This document shows, piece after piece, positions 18,984 to 26,922 of a DNA stretch of 64,000 nucleotides; position 1 is the stretch's first letter, and each line of letters opens with the position of its first letter. The position numbers and the translations under genes are program-made. Below the pieces are notes generated by a model. It searched no databases. It worked only from the letters and a program-made list of their open reading frames with translations, and was not told the DNA's origin. Origin of the DNA: an uncultured Actinomyces sp. (lineage in GTDB: Bacteria; Actinomycetota; Actinomycetes; Actinomycetales; Actinomycetaceae); contig UWSI01000003.1 in assembly GCA_900541895.1 (NCBI GenBank), positions 1 to 64,000 of the forward strand. The letters are read 5' to 3'.

Positions 18984-19622
18984 TTACTTTTCAGGGATAT
19001 CGATATCGACACGACTGGAGATGAAATCACGAGGGTTAGCAGTCGTCCCATCCGATGGACGTAATCCCGTTTGGTAGCGCATTAAAGTGGCTTTTCCCTC
19101 GTGAACGGTCACGTAGAGGAAACCACCATTAACCGGATCGCTCCACGAAAGCTGACGAACCCCGCCCTTATCAGAACCCAACTCATAATCGGGATAAGTC
19201 TCAGACAGAAGCTCGCGACCAATCTTCTCGATCTCAGGGATGGCAACAAAGGGACCAGCAGTCACCTGACCTTGCAGCTCCCATGAGTCTTGAGAAAATC
19301 CAGCAGAATCGTCATCCCATTTCGCAATGCTCGACCCGAAGCTACGTGCTTCCCACGCTCCCCCACCGGCCTCGGCAAGCCGACGACGAAACTCAAGAAT
19401 CTTCGGTTCCTCATCACGCTGAAAAGCCTGTACAGACTGACGCGCTTCCAGAGGAAGATCCCCATCCCAATAGTTCATTTTCTTTGTCTTTCCACTTGAT
19501 GAAGATGATGATGCTGTCGAAGTACCGCTGGTTGGATCAAGCACACCAGGCGAACACGCGGCAAGCATGAGCGCACTTGCTCCAAGGAGGCATAAGGCAT
19601 GCAGAAACTTCAGAGACTTCAT
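18984..19622 (-). CDS. Lipoprotein of the hydrolase-lipoprotein array (copy 3)
   Basis: This is a 212-residue lipoprotein with the lipobox LAAC (Cys23) and a Ser-rich linker. The mature domain is diverged from copies 1 and 2 in its first half (FGSSIAKWDDDS versus FGSQINKETDQS), but its last about 60 residues differ only slightly (ISSR for IPGR). The ATG overlaps the stop of the hydrolase at 19619 by 4 bp. This copy was not caught in the homogenisation that joined copies 1 and 2. Function is inferred as for those copies: an accessory or immunity lipoprotein for the hydrolase it is paired with. Confidence 0.7.
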   Translation of the reverse strand: MKSLKFLHALCLLGASALMLAACSPGVLDPTSGTSTASSSSSSGKTKKMNYWDGDLPLEARQSVQAFQRDEEPKILEFRRRLAEAGGGAWEARSFGSSIAKWDDDSAGFSQDSWELQGQVTAGPFVAIPEIEKIGRELLSETYPDYELGSDKGGVRQLSWSDPVNGGFLYVTVHEGKATLMRYQTGLRPSDGTTANPRDFISSRVDIDIPEK

Positions 19623-21406
19623 TTCTTTGTCCCTGCAACGACACGGCCAATATCTTGAAGCGTCTCGGTTCCCTGTTCGAGGTAAAAATTATGGTTATCG
19701 AAGCTCGGAAGCGAAGGGTGATTATGCGTATAAAGACGCACGATGGTGTCGAGAGCGTAAAGACCCGGGTTGCTGGGCGGTGCATCGTGGTTATAACGTT
19801 CATAACCTGTTGCATCATCAGACAGATGGGTGAAAGTGGAATTTGCATCCATGGGATTTTTACCTAATCCGGCGATTCCGATCTTCTTTCTGAGAATCCC
19901 CCCTAGGCCCTGAACGTTATCCCCCACAGGAAGACCAGAGACCCAGCGATGGCTCTCATTTACATTTAGCTCGGATGGATCAAAAGTACCCATACCAGGC
20001 GAACCGAACAGCACCAAATCATCAATGACACCTGGTTTTACCTTCGTCGCTGCCATGCCAGAAGTCGTCGAACCATAGGAATGCCCGACCAACGTCATAT
20101 GCGCATCCCCAGCGCCGTACTCGCGAGAAGCCTGCATCCCGGTCAGGAAGCCCGCCAAACGATCCGAACCAGCCTGTGCGAGCTTCGGAGAGGCAATGTC
20201 ACCGGCATTGGATAGATTTGCCTCACCGGGAGCGTCGTAGCCCAGCCACGCAATGGTTGCAACATCTTTGGTCGAAATATTTCCCTGAGCAGCCGCAGCC
20301 TCACGAAGATTTTTTGTCTGACGGACATAGCCCTCGAGTGATCCCTCGACAGTAGTCGCAATTCCGGGGACAAAGGTCGCGATATTACTCGCATGGTCGA
20401 CATCGCCCTGAGCAACAGCAGCCTTTACCCTGCGGCCATCATTTTGCAAGGTTAGAAGAGAAACCGGATCCCCTTTCATCCCATGTTGATAGTCCTCAAG
20501 AGAGATACCGTTCGCCAGAGTCGATTCAACTTTGTTTAGGGCTTTTAGGTCCCTTCTGGCTCGGTCAAGTCTGTCGTCGAGATCCTTATTTCTCTGATAG
20601 ATATCGTTTCCATAGGCGCCACCTGGATAGGTGTATTGAGCAGAATTACGTACTGAGATTTCAAGGTTTCGAATTAGTTTCTCAGTCTTAGCTTTTTCTT
20701 CCCTCAAGTTAATTCGGTTTGCACGGTCTCGCGCCCACGCCTCAACACCATCCGCATTTCCGATCAACTGCGGATAGCGATCACATACATATTGCTTTTG
20801 CTCGTAGGTCTGCTCAGACCAGAATTTCGCACGCTCCTCCGGCGACATATTGCGAAACTTTTCTTGTTCCTCTTTCGACCACGGGCGGGCTCCCTTCTCC
20901 GGCATTGAGGAGGTGCTTTTCTCGGTGCCCGCCGAAGCTAGCTGCGCTTGGAACGTTGAATCCGCGTAATCCGCCAGTGTTAATGCTTCAAGAACTAGCA
21001 CCTCAATCTTCTGGATTGCAGCTTGAATTGCACCTGTTCCATCGGTTCCGTAGGGAATATGGCAGGAGACACTACCATCATCAGAAATGTCGCATCCATT
21101 CAGCGAGGCGGCCGAGAGAGCATTCTTAACAGCACTTTCAACTTCGGAAACATTTCGTTCCGCGGCAACAACCGCATCTTGAACCTCTGCCAAGTCATCG
21201 GCAAGTATTTCGAGTTCTTTCTGGGCAGCGGTCATCTTTTCGCGTAATGCATCTGCAGTTTGCCCCTCCCCTTCGAAGGAGCTCATCCGAGCTTGAAGGG
21301 CATTGACCTGCTTAAGAACAGTGTCCCGCCTACTGCCAACCGTCCCTACATAACCTGACAAACTGTCTGAACTCCAGGTTTTAACCTGACTCCACGTTAA
21401 CGCCAT
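19619..21406 (-). CDS. ESX-type alpha/beta hydrolase (DUF1023-like), array copy 3
   Basis: This is a 595-residue paralogue of the copy-2 hydrolase, with no signal peptide. The helical head opens with ALTWSQVKTW. The nucleophile is Ser443 (GHSYGS) and the His is 572 (FDNHN). It differs from copy 2 by a longer, AT-rich linker (about residues 235-290) and an insertion before the terminal DNH motif. The linker DNA near 20641-20700 is only about one third GC, far below the neighbours. The gene is first in the hydrolase series after the Pro-rich protein and is coupled to lipoprotein copy 3 (ATGA). A secreted esterase or lipase role is likely from the fold; the target is unknown. Confidence 0.8.
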   Translation of the reverse strand: MALTWSQVKTWSSDSLSGYVGTVGSRRDTVLKQVNALQARMSSFEGEGQTADALREKMTAAQKELEILADDLAEVQDAVVAAERNVSEVESAVKNALSAASLNGCDISDDGSVSCHIPYGTDGTGAIQAAIQKIEVLVLEALTLADYADSTFQAQLASAGTEKSTSSMPEKGARPWSKEEQEKFRNMSPEERAKFWSEQTYEQKQYVCDRYPQLIGNADGVEAWARDRANRINLREEKAKTEKLIRNLEISVRNSAQYTYPGGAYGNDIYQRNKDLDDRLDRARRDLKALNKVESTLANGISLEDYQHGMKGDPVSLLTLQNDGRRVKAAVAQGDVDHASNIATFVPGIATTVEGSLEGYVRQTKNLREAAAAQGNISTKDVATIAWLGYDAPGEANLSNAGDIASPKLAQAGSDRLAGFLTGMQASREYGAGDAHMTLVGHSYGSTTSGMAATKVKPGVIDDLVLFGSPGMGTFDPSELNVNESHRWVSGLPVGDNVQGLGGILRKKIGIAGLGKNPMDANSTFTHLSDDATGYERYNHDAPPSNPGLYALDTIVRLYTHNHPSLPSFDNHNFYLEQGTETLQDIGRVVAGTKK

Positions 21407-21430
21407 TTTTACGCCTTTAGGCCTTTAGCT

Positions 21431-22027
21431 TCACTGTGCCACAGGAGCTGGAGCGGGCGATGGGTGAGGAACAGGACCTTGCACAGCGGGACTCGGCGCG
21501 TAGGGAGGCATTCCCTGCCCAGGTCGATACACAGGCATTTCAGGTTGAGCACCACCCGCAGTCGTCGGCAAGGTGGGCCCCTGATACCCCCCACGCAGCG
21601 GACCTCTGGAAGAACCATTGAGTGCCGATGCTTGTTCAGAATATCTTGCCAGACTCGGAGTCGCCCCCGCTGTTCCTGCAAGAGCAGCCTGGCCCTGAGC
21701 ATTGGCCTGTTGAGTATTATCTGCTTCGGTCTGAGCAAGGTTGACACCGGCTGCATGCGCAGCTCGAGCGAGTTCCTCAAGAGCTATCGAATGTGAGACA
21801 AGAAGGGATGTGTAGCGGCCCTCTACCTCGGTTGCCTTCGCGATCGAATCGGCACCTCTCATTGAAGACTCTACTGCCTCGGACAAGTCATCAATTTTTG
21901 CGCCTTGCAATTCGCCGGAAACTTGTTGCAAGGTATTCGCGGTCGCGCCGTACTCTCCGTCAACGACATTGATCATTACCACGGCTGTTTTCCCCTCTAA
22001 GGAAGCCCAATTCAACGATCTACCCAC
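21431..22027 (-). CDS. ESX-like helical protein with Pro-rich tail
   Basis: This 198-residue protein has a predicted helical region over about residues 1-110, followed by an Ala/Gln segment and a Pro/Gly-rich tail (about 130-198). The opening LNWASLEG resembles the LTWxQ opening of the hydrolases. There is no signal peptide or membrane segment. The GTG at 22027 has no clear ribosome-binding site; a GTG or ATG some 17-19 codons further in follows GAGGGG and could be the true start. It lies between the WXG100 pair and the hydrolase array on the same strand. A role as an adaptor or co-substrate for the array is inferred; the family is unrecognised. Confidence 0.6.
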   Translation of the reverse strand: MGRSLNWASLEGKTAVVMINVVDGEYGATANTLQQVSGELQGAKIDDLSEAVESSMRGADSIAKATEVEGRYTSLLVSHSIALEELARAAHAAGVNLAQTEADNTQQANAQGQAALAGTAGATPSLARYSEQASALNGSSRGPLRGGYQGPTLPTTAGGAQPEMPVYRPGQGMPPYAPSPAVQGPVPHPSPAPAPVAQ

Positions 22028-22058
22028 TTCGGCCGATCAAGTTGCTGTAAGTACGGCA

Positions 22059-22088
22059 GTGGGTGAGCAGATTTCTCTACTCACCCAC
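22059..22088 (-). terminator. Stem-loop after the WXG100 pair
   Basis: A perfect 9-bp stem (GTGGGTGAG / CTCACCCAC) with a 12-nt loop lies between the WXG100 genes and the Pro-rich gene. No U-tract follows on the minus strand. It may be a partial terminator or an mRNA-stabilising hairpin that sets high WXG100 and lower effector expression. Confidence 0.5.
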
Positions 22089-22133
22089 ACACCGTTTACG
22101 CGCAACACTCACGAGCGCTACGCATGAGTCGCA

Positions 22134-22445
22134 TCAGCGGCCAATACCTAGGCCATTGAAGGTACGCGCACCCGTGTTATCGGTGACGACGTAGTTGCCG
22201 GCAAGCTGATCAACCAGACCTGCGAAGGCATCAAGAGCCTGCTGCATCTGGTGCATACCAGCGGTCCACTCACCATGCTTCTGGGTGTAGGACTCCTTCG
22301 CAGCACCTTCCCATGTGGCGCTACGTGCTTCAACGTCCTTATTGAACTGCTCAAGGCGGCTGAGCAGATCGGTCGCCTGCGTGCGCAGATCAGCCGAGAC
22401 CTGCTGGAGCAGCTGCGGGCTTACGCGAAAATCTCCACCGTTCAT
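22134..22445 (-). CDS. WXG100 family protein (EsxA/EsxB-like), with YxxxD tail
   Basis: This 103-residue protein has the WXG100 helix-turn-helix form, with WEG at residues 45-47. The tail YVVTD (85-89) fits the YxxxD/E export motif of mycobacterial ESX substrates. No signal peptide is present. It is encoded 16 bp after the other WXG100 gene on the same strand, the usual heterodimer arrangement; this one carries the export motif and so corresponds to the CFP-10/EsxB-like partner. GGAAAAG precedes the ATG. It is likely both a secreted substrate and a targeting partner for EccC. Confidence 0.9.
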   Translation of the reverse strand: MNGGDFRVSPQLLQQVSADLRTQATDLLSRLEQFNKDVEARSATWEGAAKESYTQKHGEWTAGMHQMQQALDAFAGLVDQLAGNYVVTDNTGARTFNGLGIGR

Positions 22446-22461
22446 TTCTTTTCCGATCTAC

Positions 22462-22782
22462 TCACATGTTCAGCATGGCTGCGCCGGTCTTGGCAACAGT
22501 CTGCTGGGCATCTTGTTCGTTCTGAATTGTCTGAGCGCCAACCGAGGCAAGTGCGCTTTCGAAATCGGTCAGTGCCTGAGTGGTCTTGGACGAGCCAGCA
22601 TCCCACTGCTCCATGACGGAGTTGAACGCCTGTGAGGCGCCACCCTGCCAACCACCGATAGCGGTAGCGACCTCACCCTTAACCTTTGCGTTCAGGCCCT
22701 GCAGGTAGGCCTGCAGGTTAGTGACAGCTGTGCGAATGGCATCATAGCTGGCTTGTTCTGCAGAAATATTTGCACCGCTCAT
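22462..22782 (-). CDS. WXG100 family protein (EsxA-like partner)
   Basis: This is a 106-residue WXG100 protein with WQG at residues 45-47 between two long amphipathic helices. It has no YxxxD/E tail, fitting the ESAT-6-like member of the pair. AGGAGGG lies 8-9 nt before the ATG, the strongest ribosome-binding site in the array, consistent with high expression. It is the first gene of the leftward array and is divergent from eccD-eccB-mycP. It is expected to form a heterodimer with the protein at 22134-22445 and to leave the cell through the ESX channel. Confidence 0.9.
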   Translation of the reverse strand: MSGANISAEQASYDAIRTAVTNLQAYLQGLNAKVKGEVATAIGGWQGGASQAFNSVMEQWDAGSSKTTQALTDFESALASVGAQTIQNEQDAQQTVAKTGAAMLNM

Positions 22783-22874
22783 GGTCCACCCTCCTAGTTT
22801 GTCGTTCGGGTCCCCCCGAAGTCTTGCATTGATCGACCCTCTGTAACGGAGGGCACAATCGCGATTTCGGTTAT

Positions 22875-22930
22875 TACATTATCGAAGCGCTCTGGGAATG
22901 CAAATACAGGTTTCATGAAACCAGCTAGGC
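22875..22930. promoter_or_regulatory. Divergent ESX promoter with 14-bp palindromic operator candidate
   Basis: On the minus strand TTTGCA (22898-22903) and TAATGT (22875-22880), 17 bp apart, form a plausible promoter for the WXG100 array. On the plus strand TAGGCT (22925-22930) could be the -10 for eccD. A perfect palindrome GGTTTCATGAAACC (22908-22921) lies just upstream of the minus -35 and within the plus-strand spacer. A regulator bound there could control both transcripts. Confidence 0.45.
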
Positions 22931-22961
22931 TTAAGGCAGCACTATTGAGCAAAGGAACCTC

Positions 22962-24272
22962 ATGGCAAGCACTACCACATCCAGGCCTCCAGCCCTTATG
23001 CCCGTTAGCATTCGCATGGGTGAGAACACCGTCGATATGTCGGTCCCGACGAACGTTGCACTGGCCGAATTTGCCCCAAATATTGTGTCGCAAATCACAC
23101 AATTATCGGCCAGTTCTGCCTCTCAGGGGTACCGAATTACGAATTCTCAGGGCCGAGTTCTCGATCAGAGCCAGACCCTGATCAACCAAGGAATCCAAGC
23201 CGGATCCGTTCTGATTCTGTCCAAAATCGGCGACAGCACACAGGATTTGCGCTATGACGACTTAGTCGAGGCCGTGGGAACCGCAGTCGAAAACGATCAG
23301 GCTCCATGGAATTCTGACAATTCGGTAGATCTTAGCACACATGCTTCTGCACTGTTGGTCCTCACTGCAGCCGTTCTGATCTTCACCGGAGGCAAAGGAA
23401 GCTACCTTGGTTTAATTACCGGATTGGCCGGAACTTTACTGGCCTCTCTAGCCTGCGCACTGATTTCGCGCTCAACCCAGCGCCTTGCTCCCCTCTCTCT
23501 TGCGCACTCAATTCCGATCCTTGCCGGTAGCGCAGTCATGAGCGCAATCCCTGGCTCTTGGTCAGCCCTTCCACTGGCTGGCTTTGGAATTGCAGCGATG
23601 GTTAGCGCAGCAATCCTGCTGATCATTCTTCCCAAAACCTTGCACGGCTCCATTGCTGCGCCCCTCACCTATGGCTTATCAGCAGCAATAATCGGCTTGC
23701 TTACGGGATTTGCACACCTTTCAACCCAGCGCTCGGCAAGTGCAATCTATACCTTATTAATAGTGCTTATTTTGATCGCTCCCTGGTTTGCGATGGCTCG
23801 AATTCCTATTCGCGTGACAGGAAACCCCGAAACTATCGACGCCTACCAGGTTGTTCGTAAGGTAAACGACGGTCATATCCTGACCATTTCTCTTAAAACT
23901 GGCGCTTCGCTGGGAATCTTGATCTGTGTTCCACTTCTTCTTGATACCCGCTACTCACTGCTCCTTCTTATCTGCGGAGGCGTTGCTCTTCTGCTTTCAA
24001 CACGGTCCTTGCGTTCACGAGTCGAGGTCCTGATCGGTGCGATTCTGGGCATCATCCTGATCCTTGTCAGCGCAATCGGTAGCGCAATCCTCATGCCTCA
24101 GGCACTCATTCCAATTGTCCTATTGCTCTTCATTGCAACCGGGCTTGTCCTGGCACTGACCGTTATCGATCCGAAGATGCGCCCATGGGTCACCCGAATC
24201 GCTGACACTCTCTCGCTTATCACCTTGCTGGCACTGGTGCCCATCACGACTTTGGTATGGGGGGTCCTGTAA
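22962..24272 (+). CDS. eccD: Type VII secretion membrane channel protein EccD
   Basis: This 436-residue protein has a ubiquitin-like cytosolic domain (about residues 15-90) with the typical ending GSVLILSKIGD. Eleven membrane segments follow from about residue 125 to the C-terminus. EccD dimers form the membrane vestibule of the ESX complex. The gene opens the rightward eccD-eccB-mycP operon; its TAA shares one base with the eccB ATG. AAAGGA precedes the start. A second EccD-like protein is encoded at 11484, so EccD may be present as two different chains here. Confidence 0.9.
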   Translation: MASTTTSRPPALMPVSIRMGENTVDMSVPTNVALAEFAPNIVSQITQLSASSASQGYRITNSQGRVLDQSQTLINQGIQAGSVLILSKIGDSTQDLRYDDLVEAVGTAVENDQAPWNSDNSVDLSTHASALLVLTAAVLIFTGGKGSYLGLITGLAGTLLASLACALISRSTQRLAPLSLAHSIPILAGSAVMSAIPGSWSALPLAGFGIAAMVSAAILLIILPKTLHGSIAAPLTYGLSAAIIGLLTGFAHLSTQRSASAIYTLLIVLILIAPWFAMARIPIRVTGNPETIDAYQVVRKVNDGHILTISLKTGASLGILICVPLLLDTRYSLLLLICGGVALLLSTRSLRSRVEVLIGAILGIILILVSAIGSAILMPQALIPIVLLLFIATGLVLALTVIDPKMRPWVTRIADTLSLITLLALVPITTLVWGVL

Positions 24273-25615
24273 TGCCATCAAATAAGGACATCCTTGAAGC
24301 GCAACGTTTCAATCGTCGCCGCCTGGTCACGGCATTCACCTCTGGTACTCCCGGAGGAAAAGAGCTCGAATCAAAATCAACCACTCGCCCTCTAATCGTC
24401 GGAGCCTCGCTTGCGGCACTTGCAGTTCTCATTGCAGTTGCTGTCGGTAGGTTCGTGCCGACGCTTCCCAGCGGCTGGCAAGACTCGCACCTGATCATCA
24501 CGAAGGCTGAAGGTGCACGCTACTACTCGATCGAAGGAACACTTCGCCCCGTTTCTAACGTCACCTCCGCCAAGCTTCTCAGTGAAAGTGGAAAGCTTGT
24601 GACTTCCTCGGTTTCGACTTCCTCGCTCGAGGGAATTCCCCGCGGAAGCGCGATCGGCCTGAGCGATGTTCCCGACGACATCCCAACTGCAGACCAACTG
24701 CACTCCTACGACTGGACCGCATGCGCGGCCTCGTCTGGAATCAAAACTTGGGTTGCTGGTAGCCCCGAGGGCCTCAGCAACGCAACCAGCGCCCTCGTTT
24801 CCAACGAAGGAAGGCTCTACCTGGTCACAGGTGGGGTCCGCTACCCCATCGAAATTGCGCACGCACAAGCCATTGTCAACGTGCTCGACCTGTCCGGACG
24901 CACTATCACCCCGGTGAGCGCGGCTTGGCTGAACTTGTTCACCGAAGGGTCAACTTTGGCGCCCGTCGATATCCCGAACCTGGGTCGCCCGGTTTCTGGA
25001 ATGTCGCCGCGAATCACCGCAGCACAGGTCGGAACAATTATCGAGGTCGACGAATCCGGAACACCGCGTCGCTACGTCATCACTGACGACGGAACTATTA
25101 CTCCGCTGACGGACTTCTCGTACAAGCTCTACCAGGCCTCGTGGGCAGATCGCGGAAGTCCGCAAAACCTCATGATTGACCTCTCAGAACTGGCATCACT
25201 GACGGTGAATAACCAGGGCGTCATCCCCTCGGATTGGCCCAGCCAGGTTGGTGAAGTTCTGGGGGCCGATGCAGCGCCATGCGCTCAACTCGTCGTGAAC
25301 CACTCCAAGGCAGAGACCGTTCTTAAGTCCATTCCCACCTCCGAGCTCGCTCAACTTCACCCGCGCGAGGTCAATGTTCGAGGCGGTTCAGGTGCACTGG
25401 TCCGTTCCTCCTCCGGTGGGTCAAGCGGCCCTATCGTGTTTGTCTCTGACATTGGTAAGGCCCACGGTTTAGGAAATAACCCCAGCGATACACTGCAACG
25501 CTTGGGACTGCCCGAAACTGCGGTCTCCCCCCTTCCGGCAGCATGGCTAGCGCTCATTCCTGAGGGTCAAGAACTCACTTCCGCTGCGGCTTGGGAAACG
25601 GTTGGTGCTCAGTGA
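24272..25615 (+). CDS. eccB: Type VII secretion protein EccB
   Basis: This is a 447-residue EccB, a core membrane-anchored subunit with a large extracytoplasmic part. The hallmark cytosolic opening QRFNRRRLVTAF lies at residues 11-22. A single membrane helix follows at about 41-60. Two Cys (in WTACAA and in APCAQL) probably form the conserved disulfide. Another ATG 15 bp upstream exists, but the one at 24272, which overlaps the eccD stop (TAATG), matches the family start. The stop overlaps the GTG of mycP, so all three genes are tightly coupled. Confidence 0.95.
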   Translation: MPSNKDILEAQRFNRRRLVTAFTSGTPGGKELESKSTTRPLIVGASLAALAVLIAVAVGRFVPTLPSGWQDSHLIITKAEGARYYSIEGTLRPVSNVTSAKLLSESGKLVTSSVSTSSLEGIPRGSAIGLSDVPDDIPTADQLHSYDWTACAASSGIKTWVAGSPEGLSNATSALVSNEGRLYLVTGGVRYPIEIAHAQAIVNVLDLSGRTITPVSAAWLNLFTEGSTLAPVDIPNLGRPVSGMSPRITAAQVGTIIEVDESGTPRRYVITDDGTITPLTDFSYKLYQASWADRGSPQNLMIDLSELASLTVNNQGVIPSDWPSQVGEVLGADAAPCAQLVVNHSKAETVLKSIPTSELAQLHPREVNVRGGSGALVRSSSGGSSGPIVFVSDIGKAHGLGNNPSDTLQRLGLPETAVSPLPAAWLALIPEGQELTSAAAWETVGAQ

Positions 25616-26895
25616 ATCGACTGACAAATTGCACGCTGAGCTCTCTTGCTGCTCTGGCGCTGTGTGGCGCAGTTGCGCTTCCTTCCGCATATGCGGATAC
25701 GCCCACACCGGGTGAGACTCAGGGAAGCGACCAGACGAACTCGCAGCAAAAGCGGGGATCCGCCACAAAACAGCCCGAGGAAGGCTGCCAAATCGGTATC
25801 GATAAGTGGATCACTCAGCCTCCTTCGGCCTACTCGTTCCTCGGAATGAAAGAGGCCCTGAAACTCTCGCAGGGTCAAGTGCGCGTTGCGATCGTTGATT
25901 CGGGTGTTGCCGCAGGAAACGCCCACTTCAAGGATTCAGTTGAGCCGGGTACCGACCTGGTTGAGTCTGGTGACGGGCGAAAAGACGCCTTCGGACATGG
26001 CACCGCAATCGCCGGACAGATCGCCGCGCGTGAGGTCTCAGGTTCAGGCGTTGTCGGCTTCGCCCCGCGAGCAACCATTGTCCCCGTGCGCGTCTACGTT
26101 GACTCCAGTGACGACGCCAAGCGCGCGGGCAAGGGGCCGACAGCTGCGCGCACAGCCGATGGTATTCGTTGGGCTGCCGATCAGGGAATTCGCGTGATCG
26201 TCGTCCCGCAATCCTTGACCTCTGACGATGTTTCCCTGCGCACAGCCACTCAGTACGCGCACTCAAAGGGCGCGCTGGTCGTGGCCTCGGCAGGCAATGT
26301 CGAGCAAACCCAGTCGGGATCGCAAGACACTGCGGTCCGCTTCCCCGCGGGATACCCCGAGGCCTTGGCGGTCACCGCGGTCGATGCGCAAGGTAACCCC
26401 AGCCAATCCGTCGTTCACGGAACCCACGTAGAAATCGCTGCACCCGGTTCGCAAATTGCGTCAACCTTCTTTGCAAACGGTGACTGCATGTTCGCAACGC
26501 AGGGAGCCTCGACCTCGTATGCGACGGGGTACGTGGGCGCAATTGTTGCGTTGATTGCTGCAAGGTATCCGAACGAGACCCCTGATCAGTGGAAGTATCG
26601 CCTTCTGGCCACCGCACTTCGCCCAACGCCTTCCCAGCGCACTGCCGAAGAGGGATGGGGAATCGTCGCCCCCTTTAACGCATTGAATTTCGTCAATGAC
26701 GGGAAAATGCCTGGACCCACAAACCCCTTGTACCCACCGATTCAAAAGACAGCAGATCCGGTTATGGTGAAACCTGATCTTCCGGTTGATACGACGACTC
26801 CACGTCGAATGTGGGCATTGGGAATCTCCAGTGCGGGCCTCACGATTGTTGTCGCAGTGCTCTTAATTCGCAGGTTGCGCAGTAAAGAGGCCTGA
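25612..26895 (+). CDS. mycP: Type VII secretion-associated subtilisin-like protease (mycosin)
   Basis: This is a 427-residue S8-family mycosin. A signal peptide (cleavage likely after Ala28, SAYA) precedes the protease domain. The triad is Asp96 (IVDSG), His129 (GHGTA) and Ser302 (TSYAT). A single C-terminal membrane helix with a basic tail (RRLRSKEA) anchors it outside the membrane. Mycosins stabilise the ESX complex and cleave some substrates. GTG at 25612 overlaps the eccB TGA; an upstream TTG would add seven residues without a ribosome-binding site. The gene converges on the kinase gene 27 bp away. No eccE follows, unlike mycobacterial ESX-1, -2, -3 and -5 loci. Confidence 0.95.
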   Translation: MNRLTNCTLSSLAALALCGAVALPSAYADTPTPGETQGSDQTNSQQKRGSATKQPEEGCQIGIDKWITQPPSAYSFLGMKEALKLSQGQVRVAIVDSGVAAGNAHFKDSVEPGTDLVESGDGRKDAFGHGTAIAGQIAAREVSGSGVVGFAPRATIVPVRVYVDSSDDAKRAGKGPTAARTADGIRWAADQGIRVIVVPQSLTSDDVSLRTATQYAHSKGALVVASAGNVEQTQSGSQDTAVRFPAGYPEALAVTAVDAQGNPSQSVVHGTHVEIAAPGSQIASTFFANGDCMFATQGASTSYATGYVGAIVALIAARYPNETPDQWKYRLLATALRPTPSQRTAEEGWGIVAPFNALNFVNDGKMPGPTNPLYPPIQKTADPVMVKPDLPVDTTTPRRMWALGISSAGLTIVVAVLLIRRLRSKEA

Positions 26896-26922
26896 AGTCG
26901 CGTATGCCGAATTTCAGAGTAG

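Noticed and set aside
14182..22782. Insertion sequence or transposon as cause of the lipoprotein duplication
   Set aside because: No transposase gene, terminal inverted repeats or target duplications are visible; the repeat covers only a protein domain.
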